Assembly (NCBI RefSeq): GCF_900007165.1
Contig: NZ_CYGY02000009.1
Location: 1-64,000, forward strand
Source of the DNA: Paraburkholderia piptadeniae
GTDB taxonomy: Bacteria > Pseudomonadota > Gammaproteobacteria > Burkholderiales > Burkholderiaceae
Direction of reading: 5' to 3'
Length of the DNA stretch: 64,000 nucleotides
The translations under genes were made by a program, and so were the position numbers. The notes under the pieces are model-generated. The model made no database searches. It was not told the origin of the DNA and saw only the letters and a program-made list of their open reading frames with translations. Below are positions 9,868-18,128 of the stretch, in pieces (position 1 is the stretch's first letter; each line of letters starts with the position of its first letter).

Positions 9868-9899
9868 ACGGCCGCTTCGAGCGGCCGTTTTGTTTTTTT
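9868..9899 (+). terminator. Intrinsic terminator after the binding-protein gene
   Basis: A perfect 9-bp stem, ACGGCCGCT (9868-9876) with AGCGGCCGT (9880-9888), has a 3-base loop and is followed by TTTTGTTTTTTT. It lies 47 bp after the stop codon. The rest of 9822-10167 holds no gene that I can see. Confidence 0.93.
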
Positions 9900-10167
9900 G
9901 CCCTTGTTTTATGGTCTTTTTCGAGCAGCCATGCTCCGGGGCCATTGTGGCTGCGCTAAAATCGGCGAGCGGGGAAAAGGGCTCGATGCGCGGCGCTCGA
10001 GAAGCGGGCGCTTCGAAGCCTCAAGAACAACACTGAACACGATGAGAGTACGAAGCGCCACGCTTCGCCGCAACCACATGCATGGGACCAGGTAGTCATG
10101 GGAAGGAGCACGCGCCAGAGTGCCCACTCCCATCGACACGCCGGGTCTGGTCGACAGGGGACCATGA

Positions 10168-11526
10168 ATGACCACCAACGCAGTCGCTGAGGAACGCCAG
10201 GCCGAGGGCGTTCCCGGCATCGCGCAGGACCAGGAGGCAAACGTTTCATTTGCCCGCCAGCCTGTTCTGAATCGCGACAACATGTTGTGCGCGTTCGAAC
10301 TCAAGGTGCACCAGCAGCCCGTCGCGCAAGCGAGCGAAGAGCCGGCAGCGGCAGACGAGCCGTCATCGAGGAAGCCCCGGCGCAGCGCGACGGAAGCCAT
10401 CATTCACGGCGTTTTGCAGGCCGATGTGCGCGCCGCGCTCGCCGGTCATCCGGGCTATCTGCAGGTCACGCGCGAACTGCTGTTCGACGACGCGCTCCGC
10501 CAGATTCCCGCAGGGCGCTTCATGTTCGAGCTGCCGCCCGAAATCGGCGCCGACGATCAGCTGATCGCACGCGTCGTCGAGCTGCACGCTCGCCGCTATC
10601 GCTTCGTGCTCGACAACGTCGCGCTGGCCGACGAAACGTTTGCGCGTCTTCTGCCGTATGCGGAGGCCGTGAAGATCGACATGAACCGCATCCCGCAGGC
10701 GATGTTGCCGAAGTTCGCGAGCGTGCTGAAGTCGGCGGGCAAGCTGCTGATCGCGCTCGGCGTCGAGTCGCAAGCCGTGTTCGAGCAAGCGTTCAATCTC
10801 GACTTTGACCGCTTCCAGGGCTACTACTTCGCGCATCCGCAAGGCGCGGCCGCGCGCAAGGTCAGCGCGCCTCGTCATGCGCTGCTGAACCTGCTGCAAC
10901 TGCTCGGCGGCGAGCCGACGGTTGCGCAACTCGAAGCGGAACTGAAGTTGAACCCCGTGCTCGTGATGCACCTGATGCGCCTCGCGAACTCAAGTGGGCT
11001 CGCGATTGGGCGCAAGGTCACGACGCTGCGCGAGGCGATCAACGCGACGGGCACCAACCGCATCGCGCGCTGGACGCAACTGCTGCTGTACGCGGACGGC
11101 CGCAAGGTCGCGCTCGAAGACGATCCGTTGCTGCAACTCGCCGCCACGCGCGCGCGCTTCATGGAACTGGCCGTCGAGCGCCTGCCCGAGGCGGGCCGCC
11201 ACGAAACGGATGCGGCGTTCCTCACGGGTGTGTTCTCGTTTGTCGATTCGGTGTTCGGCGGCTCGCTCGAACAGACGCTGAACGTGCTTACGCTGTCCAA
11301 GCCGATCCGCGACGCGATTCTCCAGCGCGAAGGCGTGCTCGGCACGTTGCTGACCGTGATCGAAGCGCTGGAGCGCGGCGCATGGGCCGACATCGAAAAC
11401 GGCTGCGCGCGGCTCGAAGGCCTGCAGGTGCACGATATCGCGCAAATGGGCCTGGTCGCAGCCGCGTGGGCGGGCGTCGCCGATCGCAGCGCGGAAGCGG
11501 CGGGGCTCGAGCGGATCGAGGATTGA
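10168..11526 (+). CDS. Degenerate-EAL plus HDOD signalling protein (YuxH-like)
   Basis: A 452-residue two-domain regulator. Residues about 30-230 follow an EAL fold but have lost catalytic residues: the EAL site reads FELKV, the DDFG motif reads DNVALAD, and AEGVE reads ALGVE, while the late FQGYYFAHP motif remains. Residues about 240-440 are an HDOD domain (ELKLNPVLVMHLMRLANSSG). It is therefore probably a c-di-GMP-insensitive or sensor-type output protein, not a phosphodiesterase. It is paralogous to the protein at 15311-16672. ATG 10168 follows AGGGGA; an overlapping out-of-frame ATG lies 4 bp earlier. It converges with the HDOD gene at 11625. Confidence 0.85.
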   Translation: MTTNAVAEERQAEGVPGIAQDQEANVSFARQPVLNRDNMLCAFELKVHQQPVAQASEEPAAADEPSSRKPRRSATEAIIHGVLQADVRAALAGHPGYLQVTRELLFDDALRQIPAGRFMFELPPEIGADDQLIARVVELHARRYRFVLDNVALADETFARLLPYAEAVKIDMNRIPQAMLPKFASVLKSAGKLLIALGVESQAVFEQAFNLDFDRFQGYYFAHPQGAAARKVSAPRHALLNLLQLLGGEPTVAQLEAELKLNPVLVMHLMRLANSSGLAIGRKVTTLREAINATGTNRIARWTQLLLYADGRKVALEDDPLLQLAATRARFMELAVERLPEAGRHETDAAFLTGVFSFVDSVFGGSLEQTLNVLTLSKPIRDAILQREGVLGTLLTVIEALERGAWADIENGCARLEGLQVHDIAQMGLVAAAWAGVADRSAEAAGLERIED

Positions 11527-11533
11527 AGACGAC

Positions 11534-11558
11534 GCGCGGCTCGAAGCGTGAGCCGCGC
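11534..11558. terminator. Hairpin between convergent signalling genes
   Basis: A perfect 9-bp stem, GCGCGGCTC (11534-11542) with GAGCCGCGC (11550-11558), has a 7-base loop and lies 8 bp after the plus-strand stop. It has no T-run, so function as a terminator is inferred from position. Confidence 0.5.
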
Positions 11559-11624
11559 ATGTCGATGTCAGAAGGCGCGCGCCAAACCTCTCGGCCTGAG
11601 CAGGTCAGCGCGGTCTTCCGTGCT

Positions 11625-13082
11625 TCACAGCGTTTCCACTTCGCTCACCGGCGCGTGCGCGAAGAACCGTCCCAGTTCGCGCGCGAGTTCGTTGAGCGCG
11701 GCCATTTCCCGCTGCGAGATGCGGCGCGGCATGTCGTGACGTGCCCAGTCGCCATAGAGCAACGCGACCGTCGATTTGTTCTCCAGTACCACAGGCAGCA
11801 ATACGAACGAATGCACGTCGTCGAACGCGCGGCGATACCACTGTGGCAAGCGCGCGTGCATCTTCGGATCGCGTGCGTTCTCGATGAAGATGCCGACTGA
11901 GTTCGCGATCGCGAGATGAAACACGTCGGGCTCGAACGCCGTCGCGAAGCTGAGCTTGGGCAACGCCCCTTCGATCTTCGCGCCGAAGCCCATCGTCGCC
12001 TTGAAGATGCCGTTGCCCTGACGCACGAACACGACGGTGCGCTCGAAGTTCAGTCCTGCGAGCACGGTCTCCGATGCCATCGCGAGCGCGGGCGCGAGCC
12101 CGCTGTCGCCCGGCAGCGCCTGTAGCTCGCTTACGCCCGCAAGAATGCACGATTCGGGGTCGAGCGACGCGCGCGCGATCGCATCGGCGTTCGCGCGCAA
12201 CTCGAAGATCTCGCGCATCACGCCGTCGCGGGTCTCTTCTTCGGCGAGCGTCAGGCTCATGTCGACGAGCACTTCGGGCTCGGTGCCGAGCGTGCGGCTA
12301 TAGCGCTGCGCAAGCTCGGCGATGCGCACGTCGCGCTGCGATTCGGGCAGATGCGCTTGCGTGAGCACGTTCGCGACTTCCGTCGAATAATTCGTGATCG
12401 CGCGCAGCCATTGGGCCTGGCGCGGTTCGTCGTGCTGCTGCGGATCGAATTCCGTCATGCCGACGCGGATCAGGTCCGGCAGGCGCCAGCGCGTAGCCGC
12501 TTCGAGTCCGATCTCCTGAAACGTCACGCCGAGTACGCTTTCGCACGCTTCGTTCTCGCCCATGCCCGTATCGACCTGACGGCGAATCTGGTCCCACTCG
12601 GCATCGAGATAGAACACGACGAGCAGCTTGCCGACCTGACGCATCAGCGTGCACACGACGGCCTCTTCGCCCTGGCGCAGGTCGCCGCGTTCGGTGATCT
12701 TGCGCGCGACGCAGCCCGAGAGCATCGTGCGGTTCAGTTCGAGCTTCGCATCGATGCGGCGCGGCACGCTGTGATGAAAGTGATCGACGATTTTCAGGCC
12801 GACGACGAGATGGCCGACGGCGTCCATGCCGAGCACCATCAGCGCGCGCGAGACAGTCGTGATGTTGCCGCCGAACGCCATGTACATCGCCGAGTTCGCG
12901 AGACGCAGCACTTTCTGCGTCAGCGCGAAGTCGGAGAGCACGATCTGCACGAGCGCGCTGAAGTCGAGGTCGTCGCTGTTCATCGCGGCCATCGTCGTGC
13001 GGAGCGACTGCTGCAGCATCGGAAAATCGCCGCGCTCGTTCATGCGAGCCCAGAGCCGGTCAAGCAGCGCAGCCTTTAGCAT
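11625..13082 (-). CDS. HDOD-domain protein with C-terminal GAF-like domain
   Basis: A 485-residue protein. Residues about 10-210 form an HDOD domain (IVLSDFALTQKVLRLANSAMY, then ITTVSRALMVLGMDAV). Residues about 320-470 resemble a GAF domain (LNFERTVVFVRQGNGIF, HSFVLLPVVLENKSTVALLYGD). No phosphotransfer or cyclase motif is visible, so it is likely an adaptor or sensor. I chose the start MLKAALLDRLWARMNERGDF at 13082; a longer frame to 13154 has no better support. It ends 83 bp before the next minus-strand gene's coordinates begin and is likely co-oriented with the PAS-GGDEF-EAL gene. Confidence 0.85.
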   Translation of the reverse strand: MLKAALLDRLWARMNERGDFPMLQQSLRTTMAAMNSDDLDFSALVQIVLSDFALTQKVLRLANSAMYMAFGGNITTVSRALMVLGMDAVGHLVVGLKIVDHFHHSVPRRIDAKLELNRTMLSGCVARKITERGDLRQGEEAVVCTLMRQVGKLLVVFYLDAEWDQIRRQVDTGMGENEACESVLGVTFQEIGLEAATRWRLPDLIRVGMTEFDPQQHDEPRQAQWLRAITNYSTEVANVLTQAHLPESQRDVRIAELAQRYSRTLGTEPEVLVDMSLTLAEEETRDGVMREIFELRANADAIARASLDPESCILAGVSELQALPGDSGLAPALAMASETVLAGLNFERTVVFVRQGNGIFKATMGFGAKIEGALPKLSFATAFEPDVFHLAIANSVGIFIENARDPKMHARLPQWYRRAFDDVHSFVLLPVVLENKSTVALLYGDWARHDMPRRISQREMAALNELARELGRFFAHAPVSEVETL

Positions 13083-13164
13083 GAGAATTCCGCGAAAGCC
13101 ATACAAGTTCCAGTTAGCGGCACGAAGCGTCGCCGATGCGCAGTGCGCACACACGTCAACTCAG

Positions 13165-15006
13165 TCACGCTTCACCATGCACGTGAAGCGCGCGCGATTC
13201 GAAGCGCTGCGCAAGCTCTTCCGACGGCAGTGCCTTGCAGACGAGCCAGCCCTGAATGTGATCGCAGCCCATCTCGGTGAGCAGATTGCGCTGTTCTTCC
13301 GTCTCGACACCTTCGGCGACGAGCTCCAGATCGAGCGTCTGCGCAAGGCCCACGACAGCGCTGACGATGGCCTGATCGTTGCGCGAGGTGAGCAGATTCT
13401 CCACAAAGCTCCGGTCGATTTTCAGTTTGGCCAGCGGAAAGCGTTGCAGGTACGCAAGGCTCGAATAGCCCGTGCCGAAGTCGTCGACGGCGAAGCGGAT
13501 GCCGAGGCCCGTCAGTTCTTCGAGCAACGTGGTCGCGTGCTGCGGGTCGTGCATCAGCAGGCTTTCCGTGATTTCGAACACGACGCGACGCGGATCGATG
13601 CCCGTCAGCGCAAGTGCTTCGCGCACGCTCTCCTTGAAGCGAGGATCGCGGAACTGTTGCGGCGACACGTTGACGGCGACGTATTGCAGCCGGATGCCTT
13701 GCGTGTCCCAGCGGATCAACTGCATGCACGCGGCCTTCAACACCCAGTTGCCGAGGTAGTTGATGAGGCCGACCGATTCGGCGAGCGGAATGAACATCGA
13801 CGGCGGCACGAGTCCATGCACCGGGTGCTGCCAGCGGATCAGCGCTTCGACGCCGACGACGCCGCGCGTCTGGCTGCTCGTGATCGGCTGGAAGTGCAGC
13901 GAGAACTCGCCGTTGCGCACGCCGTCGTACAGGTCCGATTCGAGCTTCAGGCGTTCGGCGTCGGCGGGGCTGTCGTCGGGCACATAGAAGGCGAGCGTGT
14001 TGCCGCCCGCCGCCTTCGCGCGCAGCAGCGCATGATCGGCCCAGCGCAATAGCTGGCTGTCGCGCGGCGAGGCGTCGTCGGACGAGTCGGGCGTGCGCTG
14101 CGTATCCGGTGTGCGCTGCGCGTCGGGATACAGCGCGATGCCGACGCTCGCCGACAGATGCACGGGCTGGCGGTTGAATGTGTAGGGCTGCTGGATCGCC
14201 GTCAACAGACGCCGCGCCAGGGCTTCGGCGGCGATCGCTGCATCGGCGCGCGCATGCACGGGCGGCAGCAGGATCGCGAACTCGTCGCTGGAGATGCGCG
14301 CGATCACTTCGCCTTGTGTCGCCATGTTGGTCAGGCGCCGCGCGGTGTCGCGCAACATCTCGTCGCCCGCGTCGTAGCCGAGCGCGCGGTTCACGCGCTG
14401 ATAGTCGTCGAGATCGAGCAGCAGCAGCGCGGCCGCCTTGCCCGTCGCATCGGCCTTTCGCTGTGCGTTGCGCATGTCCTCGATCAGCGCGGGCAAGGTC
14501 GCGAGGCCCGTCAGATGATCGTGGTGCAGTTGATGCCTGAGATTCGCTTCGGCGGTGCGCCAGCTCGATACGTCGAAGCCCGCGATCGCGTAGCCTTCGA
14601 TGCCGTCGTGACAGTTGCGCACGATGCGCAGCTCGACGGGCACGGGGTAGGTCAGAGACTTGATCAGATCGAGCGTGACCTTTTCGACGGCGCCCGTTTC
14701 GTCGGCGCGGCGCAATGCGGCATCGAGGCGCACGACATCGGCGGGCGCGACGAGTTCGTGCAGCGTGACCGTCTGCAGGTATTCGCGGTGGTAGCCGATG
14801 AAGCGCAGGCTTGCTTCCGACACATACAGGAACGTGAGATTGCGCGCCACGTGCGCGAGGAAGTCGACGGCACCCGCAGCCTGCTCCAGGCCGGCCGCGA
14901 GGCTTTGCGCGACCGTCGCGCGCGCGGGCTGACGGCCCGCGCGGAACCGGTCGATAGCCGTGCGCAGCAAGCCCCGGCGGGCTGGGGTGATCCTGGTCGC
15001 TTCCAT
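13165..15006 (-). CDS. PAS-GGDEF-EAL protein, probably a c-di-GMP phosphodiesterase
   Basis: A 613-residue protein. A PAS-like sensor (about 45-165) precedes a GGDEF domain (about 175-340) and an EAL domain (about 355-605). The cyclase signature reads SSDEF, not GGDEF, and no RxxD inhibitory site is seen, so the cyclase is probably inactive. The EAL half has full motifs: VEALIRWQHP, VSPQQFRD, EITESLL, DDFGTGYSSLAYL, KIDRSFV and AEGVETEEQ, so hydrolysis of c-di-GMP is likely, perhaps tuned by GTP binding to the GGDEF part. No membrane segment is evident, so it is cytosolic. It sits between two degenerate-EAL/HDOD genes. Confidence 0.9.
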   Translation of the reverse strand: MEATRITPARRGLLRTAIDRFRAGRQPARATVAQSLAAGLEQAAGAVDFLAHVARNLTFLYVSEASLRFIGYHREYLQTVTLHELVAPADVVRLDAALRRADETGAVEKVTLDLIKSLTYPVPVELRIVRNCHDGIEGYAIAGFDVSSWRTAEANLRHQLHHDHLTGLATLPALIEDMRNAQRKADATGKAAALLLLDLDDYQRVNRALGYDAGDEMLRDTARRLTNMATQGEVIARISSDEFAILLPPVHARADAAIAAEALARRLLTAIQQPYTFNRQPVHLSASVGIALYPDAQRTPDTQRTPDSSDDASPRDSQLLRWADHALLRAKAAGGNTLAFYVPDDSPADAERLKLESDLYDGVRNGEFSLHFQPITSSQTRGVVGVEALIRWQHPVHGLVPPSMFIPLAESVGLINYLGNWVLKAACMQLIRWDTQGIRLQYVAVNVSPQQFRDPRFKESVREALALTGIDPRRVVFEITESLLMHDPQHATTLLEELTGLGIRFAVDDFGTGYSSLAYLQRFPLAKLKIDRSFVENLLTSRNDQAIVSAVVGLAQTLDLELVAEGVETEEQRNLLTEMGCDHIQGWLVCKALPSEELAQRFESRALHVHGEA

Positions 15007-15310
15007 GTATGTCGCTGACTACCCGGGTTCGTCGTGAGGCGGGACGGCCGCACGATGCCCGCGGCACGACGGGTCCGTGCGGGGCGTAAGGCCATCCATC
15101 AGAACGGGATAACGACCCTCGCGGCGGAATCTTTAGCGTTCGCACATAAAAAGCGCCTTAACGTGTGCCAGGGGCAGCCGGCGCATGCATGCGCTGATGA
15201 ATTCCGTTAAAGTCGCGGCGATCGCGCACCGTTAACGCGTCTGATCTGCCGCTTTGCCGAAGCACGCGCGTTGCCGAAGGGTGGCGCGCGCCATCCCCAT
15301 TCAACTCGCT
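15007..15310. other. Divergent intergenic region, no gene seen
   Basis: This stretch separates the minus-strand PAS-GGDEF-EAL gene from the plus-strand EAL-HDOD gene and must hold both promoters. I could not pick out convincing -35/-10 pairs or an operator. Confidence 0.5.
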
Positions 15311-16672
15311 ATGGAATTCAAGCCGCCGGGAAAAATATCCGATCCGCCCCACGACAACGACGAAGCCGCTCGCCTCCAAACGTTTGCGCAAGCGCATGGC
15401 GAGGACGACGCACCGCAGTCCGCCTCGCAGTTCGTCTATGTGGGACGTCAGCCGATTCTCGACCGCAACGGCGCATTGCATGCATACGAACTGCTCTTTC
15501 GCGGCAGCGCGCGCAACTACGCGGAAGTCTTCGACGATGCGCAAGCGACTGCACAGGTCGTCGCGCGCACGATCGGCGGCATCGGCGTGCAGTCCGTGCT
15601 GGGCACGCATCTCGGCTACGTGAACATCGGCCGCAAGCTGCTGTTCGACGACATCGTGCATCTGATGCAGCCCGAGCGCTTCGTGCTCGAAATCCTCGAA
15701 ACGGTCACGTTCGATGCGCGGCTCATTGCACGCATCGCCGAGTTGCGGCGGGCGGGCTTTCGAATCGCGCTCGACGACGTGTGCGAGCTGTCGCCGAATC
15801 TGCTCACCGTGTTGCCGCACGCGGACATCGTCAAGATCGACTTCCTGCAGACGGACCGCGCGCAGCTGCGCACGCTCGCTCGGACGCTGCGCATGCACGG
15901 CAAGACGCTGATCGCCGAAAAGGTCGAAACGCGCAAGGACTTCGCGCTCGCCCGCGAGTTGGGCTTCCATCTGTTCCAGGGCTATTTCTTTGCGCGGCCG
16001 CAAGTGCTGTCGACGCGCCGCAACCGTTCATCGCACACGTCGCTGCTGCGGCTGCTTGCGCTGCTCGCTCGCGACGCGGGCATCGTCGAGCTCGAAGACG
16101 AATTGAAGCGCAATCCGAATGTGGTGATGCAACTGCTGCGGCTCGTCAATTCGAGTGCGTTCGGGCTCGGACGCAATATCTCGTCGCTGCGCGAAGCGAT
16201 CATCGCGACGGGCACGCGGCAGATCGCGCGCTGGGCGCAACTGCTGTTGTACGCGGGTGGCGGCGACATGCCTTGGCGTTCCGATCCCCTCGTGCAGCTG
16301 GCGGGCACGCGCGCGCGCTTCATGGAGCTGGCCGCGCGCTGGATACGCCCGAACGACGAAGGCTTCGCCGATGCAGCGTTTCTGACGGGCGTGTTTTCGC
16401 TGGTGCATGTGCTCGTCGATTCGACGCCCGATGAGACGCTCGATCCGCTGGACCTGTCGCCCGTCATTCGCGATGCGATCGTCGGACGTGAAGGACCGAT
16501 GGGCGCACTGCTGCGGATCGCGGAAGCGGCGGGCGAAGCACGGGATGCGGGTTCGATTGCAGTGGCAACGAGTGCGGAATCGCGGGCGGAATTTGCGGCG
16601 CTGACGCCCGACGTGCTCGCCGAGTTGAACCTGTCGGCGGCGGCGTGGTTTGGCGCGCACCTCGCGGATTAA
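15311..16672 (+). CDS. EAL-like plus HDOD signalling protein (YuxH-like), second copy
   Basis: A 453-residue paralogue of the 10168-11526 protein. The EAL-like half (about 40-245) keeps more active-site residues than its sister: ELL in place of EAL, EILETV, an intact DDVCEL, VKIDF and AEKVE, then LFQGYFFARPQ. The HDOD half (about 250-440) contains ELKRNPNVVMQLLRLVNSS. It may therefore still bind c-di-GMP, though cleavage is doubtful. The start MEFKPPGKISD at 15311 is chosen over an in-frame upstream ATG at 15254, neither with a strong ribosome-binding site. The pairing of two such paralogues around a phosphodiesterase suggests a local c-di-GMP circuit (inference). Confidence 0.84.
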   Translation: MEFKPPGKISDPPHDNDEAARLQTFAQAHGEDDAPQSASQFVYVGRQPILDRNGALHAYELLFRGSARNYAEVFDDAQATAQVVARTIGGIGVQSVLGTHLGYVNIGRKLLFDDIVHLMQPERFVLEILETVTFDARLIARIAELRRAGFRIALDDVCELSPNLLTVLPHADIVKIDFLQTDRAQLRTLARTLRMHGKTLIAEKVETRKDFALARELGFHLFQGYFFARPQVLSTRRNRSSHTSLLRLLALLARDAGIVELEDELKRNPNVVMQLLRLVNSSAFGLGRNISSLREAIIATGTRQIARWAQLLLYAGGGDMPWRSDPLVQLAGTRARFMELAARWIRPNDEGFADAAFLTGVFSLVHVLVDSTPDETLDPLDLSPVIRDAIVGREGPMGALLRIAEAAGEARDAGSIAVATSAESRAEFAALTPDVLAELNLSAAAWFGAHLAD

Positions 16673-16901
16673 AGTCCGCATCCCATTCGTTTCATGCATC
16701 GGCGGGTGATGGTGCACGATGTCAGCGGACTGCAACCTTCATGTCCGGTTCGACAGCATTCGTGCTGCGCGCCGACGCGCATTCGCCAAACGTGGTCCAA
16801 TATTGAACTGAAGGTCAAGATTGCGACGGCTCGCATGGCTGATGCGCGGGCTTCGCGCGGCATCGCACGGGCATCGTGCGCTCACGATTCGAGGACTCGA
16901 C

Positions 16902-17465
16902 ATGAAGAAGAAGATTGCGCCGCTCGCGCTGGCGGCTACGCTGTGCGCGAGTTTATCGCTGTACGCGCTGACGGCTTCCGCCACGCTCAAGCCCGGCGAC
17001 GACGCGCCGGACTTCACGACGCAGGCGTCTCTGGGAGGCAAGACCTATCAGTATCAACTCGCCGATGCGCTCAAGAAAGGGCCCGTCGTCCTGTACTTCT
17101 ATCCCGCCGCCTTCACGAAGGGCTGCACGATCGAGGCGCACGAATTTGCGGAAGCCGTCGACGAGTACAAGAAGTATGGTGCGACCGTGATCGGCGTGTC
17201 GCACGACAACATCGACAAGCTGACGAAGTTCTCGGTCAGCGAATGCCGCAGCAAATTCCCCGTTGCGGCCGATCCCGATTCGAAGGTCATCAACGCGTAT
17301 GACGCGGGCCTGCCGATGCACGTGCCGATGGCGAACCGCGTGTCGTATGTGATCGCGCCCGACGGCAAGATCATCTACGAATACACGAGCCTGTCGCCCG
17401 AAAAGCACGTCGAAAACACGATGCAGGCGCTCAAGGAGTGGGCCGCGACCCACAAGCAGCCTTGA
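16902..17465 (+). CDS. Exported peroxiredoxin (AhpC/TSA, PrxQ/Bcp-like)
   Basis: A 187-residue thiol peroxidase. Residues 1-27 are a signal peptide (MKKKIAPLALAATLCASLSL...SA), so it probably works in the periplasm. The peroxidatic cysteine is C75 in PAAFTKGCT. A second cysteine, C115 (SECRSKF), lies 40 residues on and may be a resolving cysteine as in PrxQ proteins with distant cysteines; the CxxxxC spacing of classical Bcp is absent (residue 80 is H). ATG 16902 follows GAGG. The electron donor is not evident from neighbours. A small membrane-protein gene follows after 54 bp and may be co-transcribed. Confidence 0.88.
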   Translation: MKKKIAPLALAATLCASLSLYALTASATLKPGDDAPDFTTQASLGGKTYQYQLADALKKGPVVLYFYPAAFTKGCTIEAHEFAEAVDEYKKYGATVIGVSHDNIDKLTKFSVSECRSKFPVAADPDSKVINAYDAGLPMHVPMANRVSYVIAPDGKIIYEYTSLSPEKHVENTMQALKEWAATHKQP

Positions 17466-17519
17466 CGCTGCTTCGTTGCGCGCAGTCCGCGTGATTCCAC
17501 TTCTGATCGACGATACGCG

Positions 17520-17984
17520 ATGCCCATAGTCGTCGGACTGCTCGTACTGGCCGCGCTGATCTATGGCGCCGTGCAGGCGTTTCACACGCTATCCGCGCAG
17601 TTCGGGCTGGGTGTGGCGGTCGGCGTCGCGGTGCTCGTCGCCGCGCTGCTGCTCGCGGCGCTTGCATGGTGGCGGCGTCGCCGCAAGGAAGTCGCGGCGA
17701 ATATCCGCGACGGCGACTGGACGCACGAACTCAAAGGCGAGTGGGGCGACGTGCGGCTCGCGGCGGGCAAGCGTCTTTGCGACGTTCAGGTGAGCGGCAC
17801 GCGCGGCTCGTACATCTTCGCGGACCTTCGGCAGGCGCAGCCGGTGCGCGATGGCGAGCGCTGGCAGGTCAAGCTCGATGTACAGGATGCGGTGCATCCC
17901 GAATGGCGCTTGCCGATGACGTCGGCGCGCGAGGCGCGTCAGTGGACGCGCATTTTCACGCTGGCGATGGCGCAGAAGCTTTGA
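17520..17984 (+). CDS. Small membrane protein of unknown function
   Basis: A 154-residue protein with two hydrophobic segments (about 2-20 and 28-50) followed by RRRRK and a soluble C-terminal domain of about 100 residues (WTHELKGEWGDVRLAAGK...). The positive-inside rule places the C-terminal part in the cytoplasm. I do not recognise the family. It follows the peroxiredoxin in the same direction and ends before a double hairpin. Codon use resembles neighbouring genes, so it is probably real. Confidence 0.65.
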   Translation: MPIVVGLLVLAALIYGAVQAFHTLSAQFGLGVAVGVAVLVAALLLAALAWWRRRRKEVAANIRDGDWTHELKGEWGDVRLAAGKRLCDVQVSGTRGSYIFADLRQAQPVRDGERWQVKLDVQDAVHPEWRLPMTSAREARQWTRIFTLAMAQKL

Positions 17985-18011
17985 AACGCGGCGGCGGGGC
18001 TTGTAGCTAGC

Positions 18012-18075
18012 CGAACGGTTGGGCGAACCGTTCGCTGAACGCTGGCATCCGCATGATGCCTTGCGGATGCCAGCG
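18012..18075. terminator. Two tandem hairpins between convergent genes, second matches palindrome ends
   Basis: Hairpin one is CGAACGGTT (18012-18020) with AACCGTTCG (18026-18034). Hairpin two is a perfect 14-bp stem, CGCTGGCATCCGCA (18040-18053) with TGCGGATGCCAGCG (18062-18075). They lie between the ends of the small membrane gene (plus) and the RND gene (minus) and probably stop transcription from both sides. The second stem carries the same sequence that ends the giant palindromes at 568-580, 8032 and 8702-8714. Confidence 0.75.
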
Positions 18076-18128
18076 ACGGGCAATGCAAACCGCAACACAA
18101 GCCACCGCGTGCAGCGAACCGAACGGGA

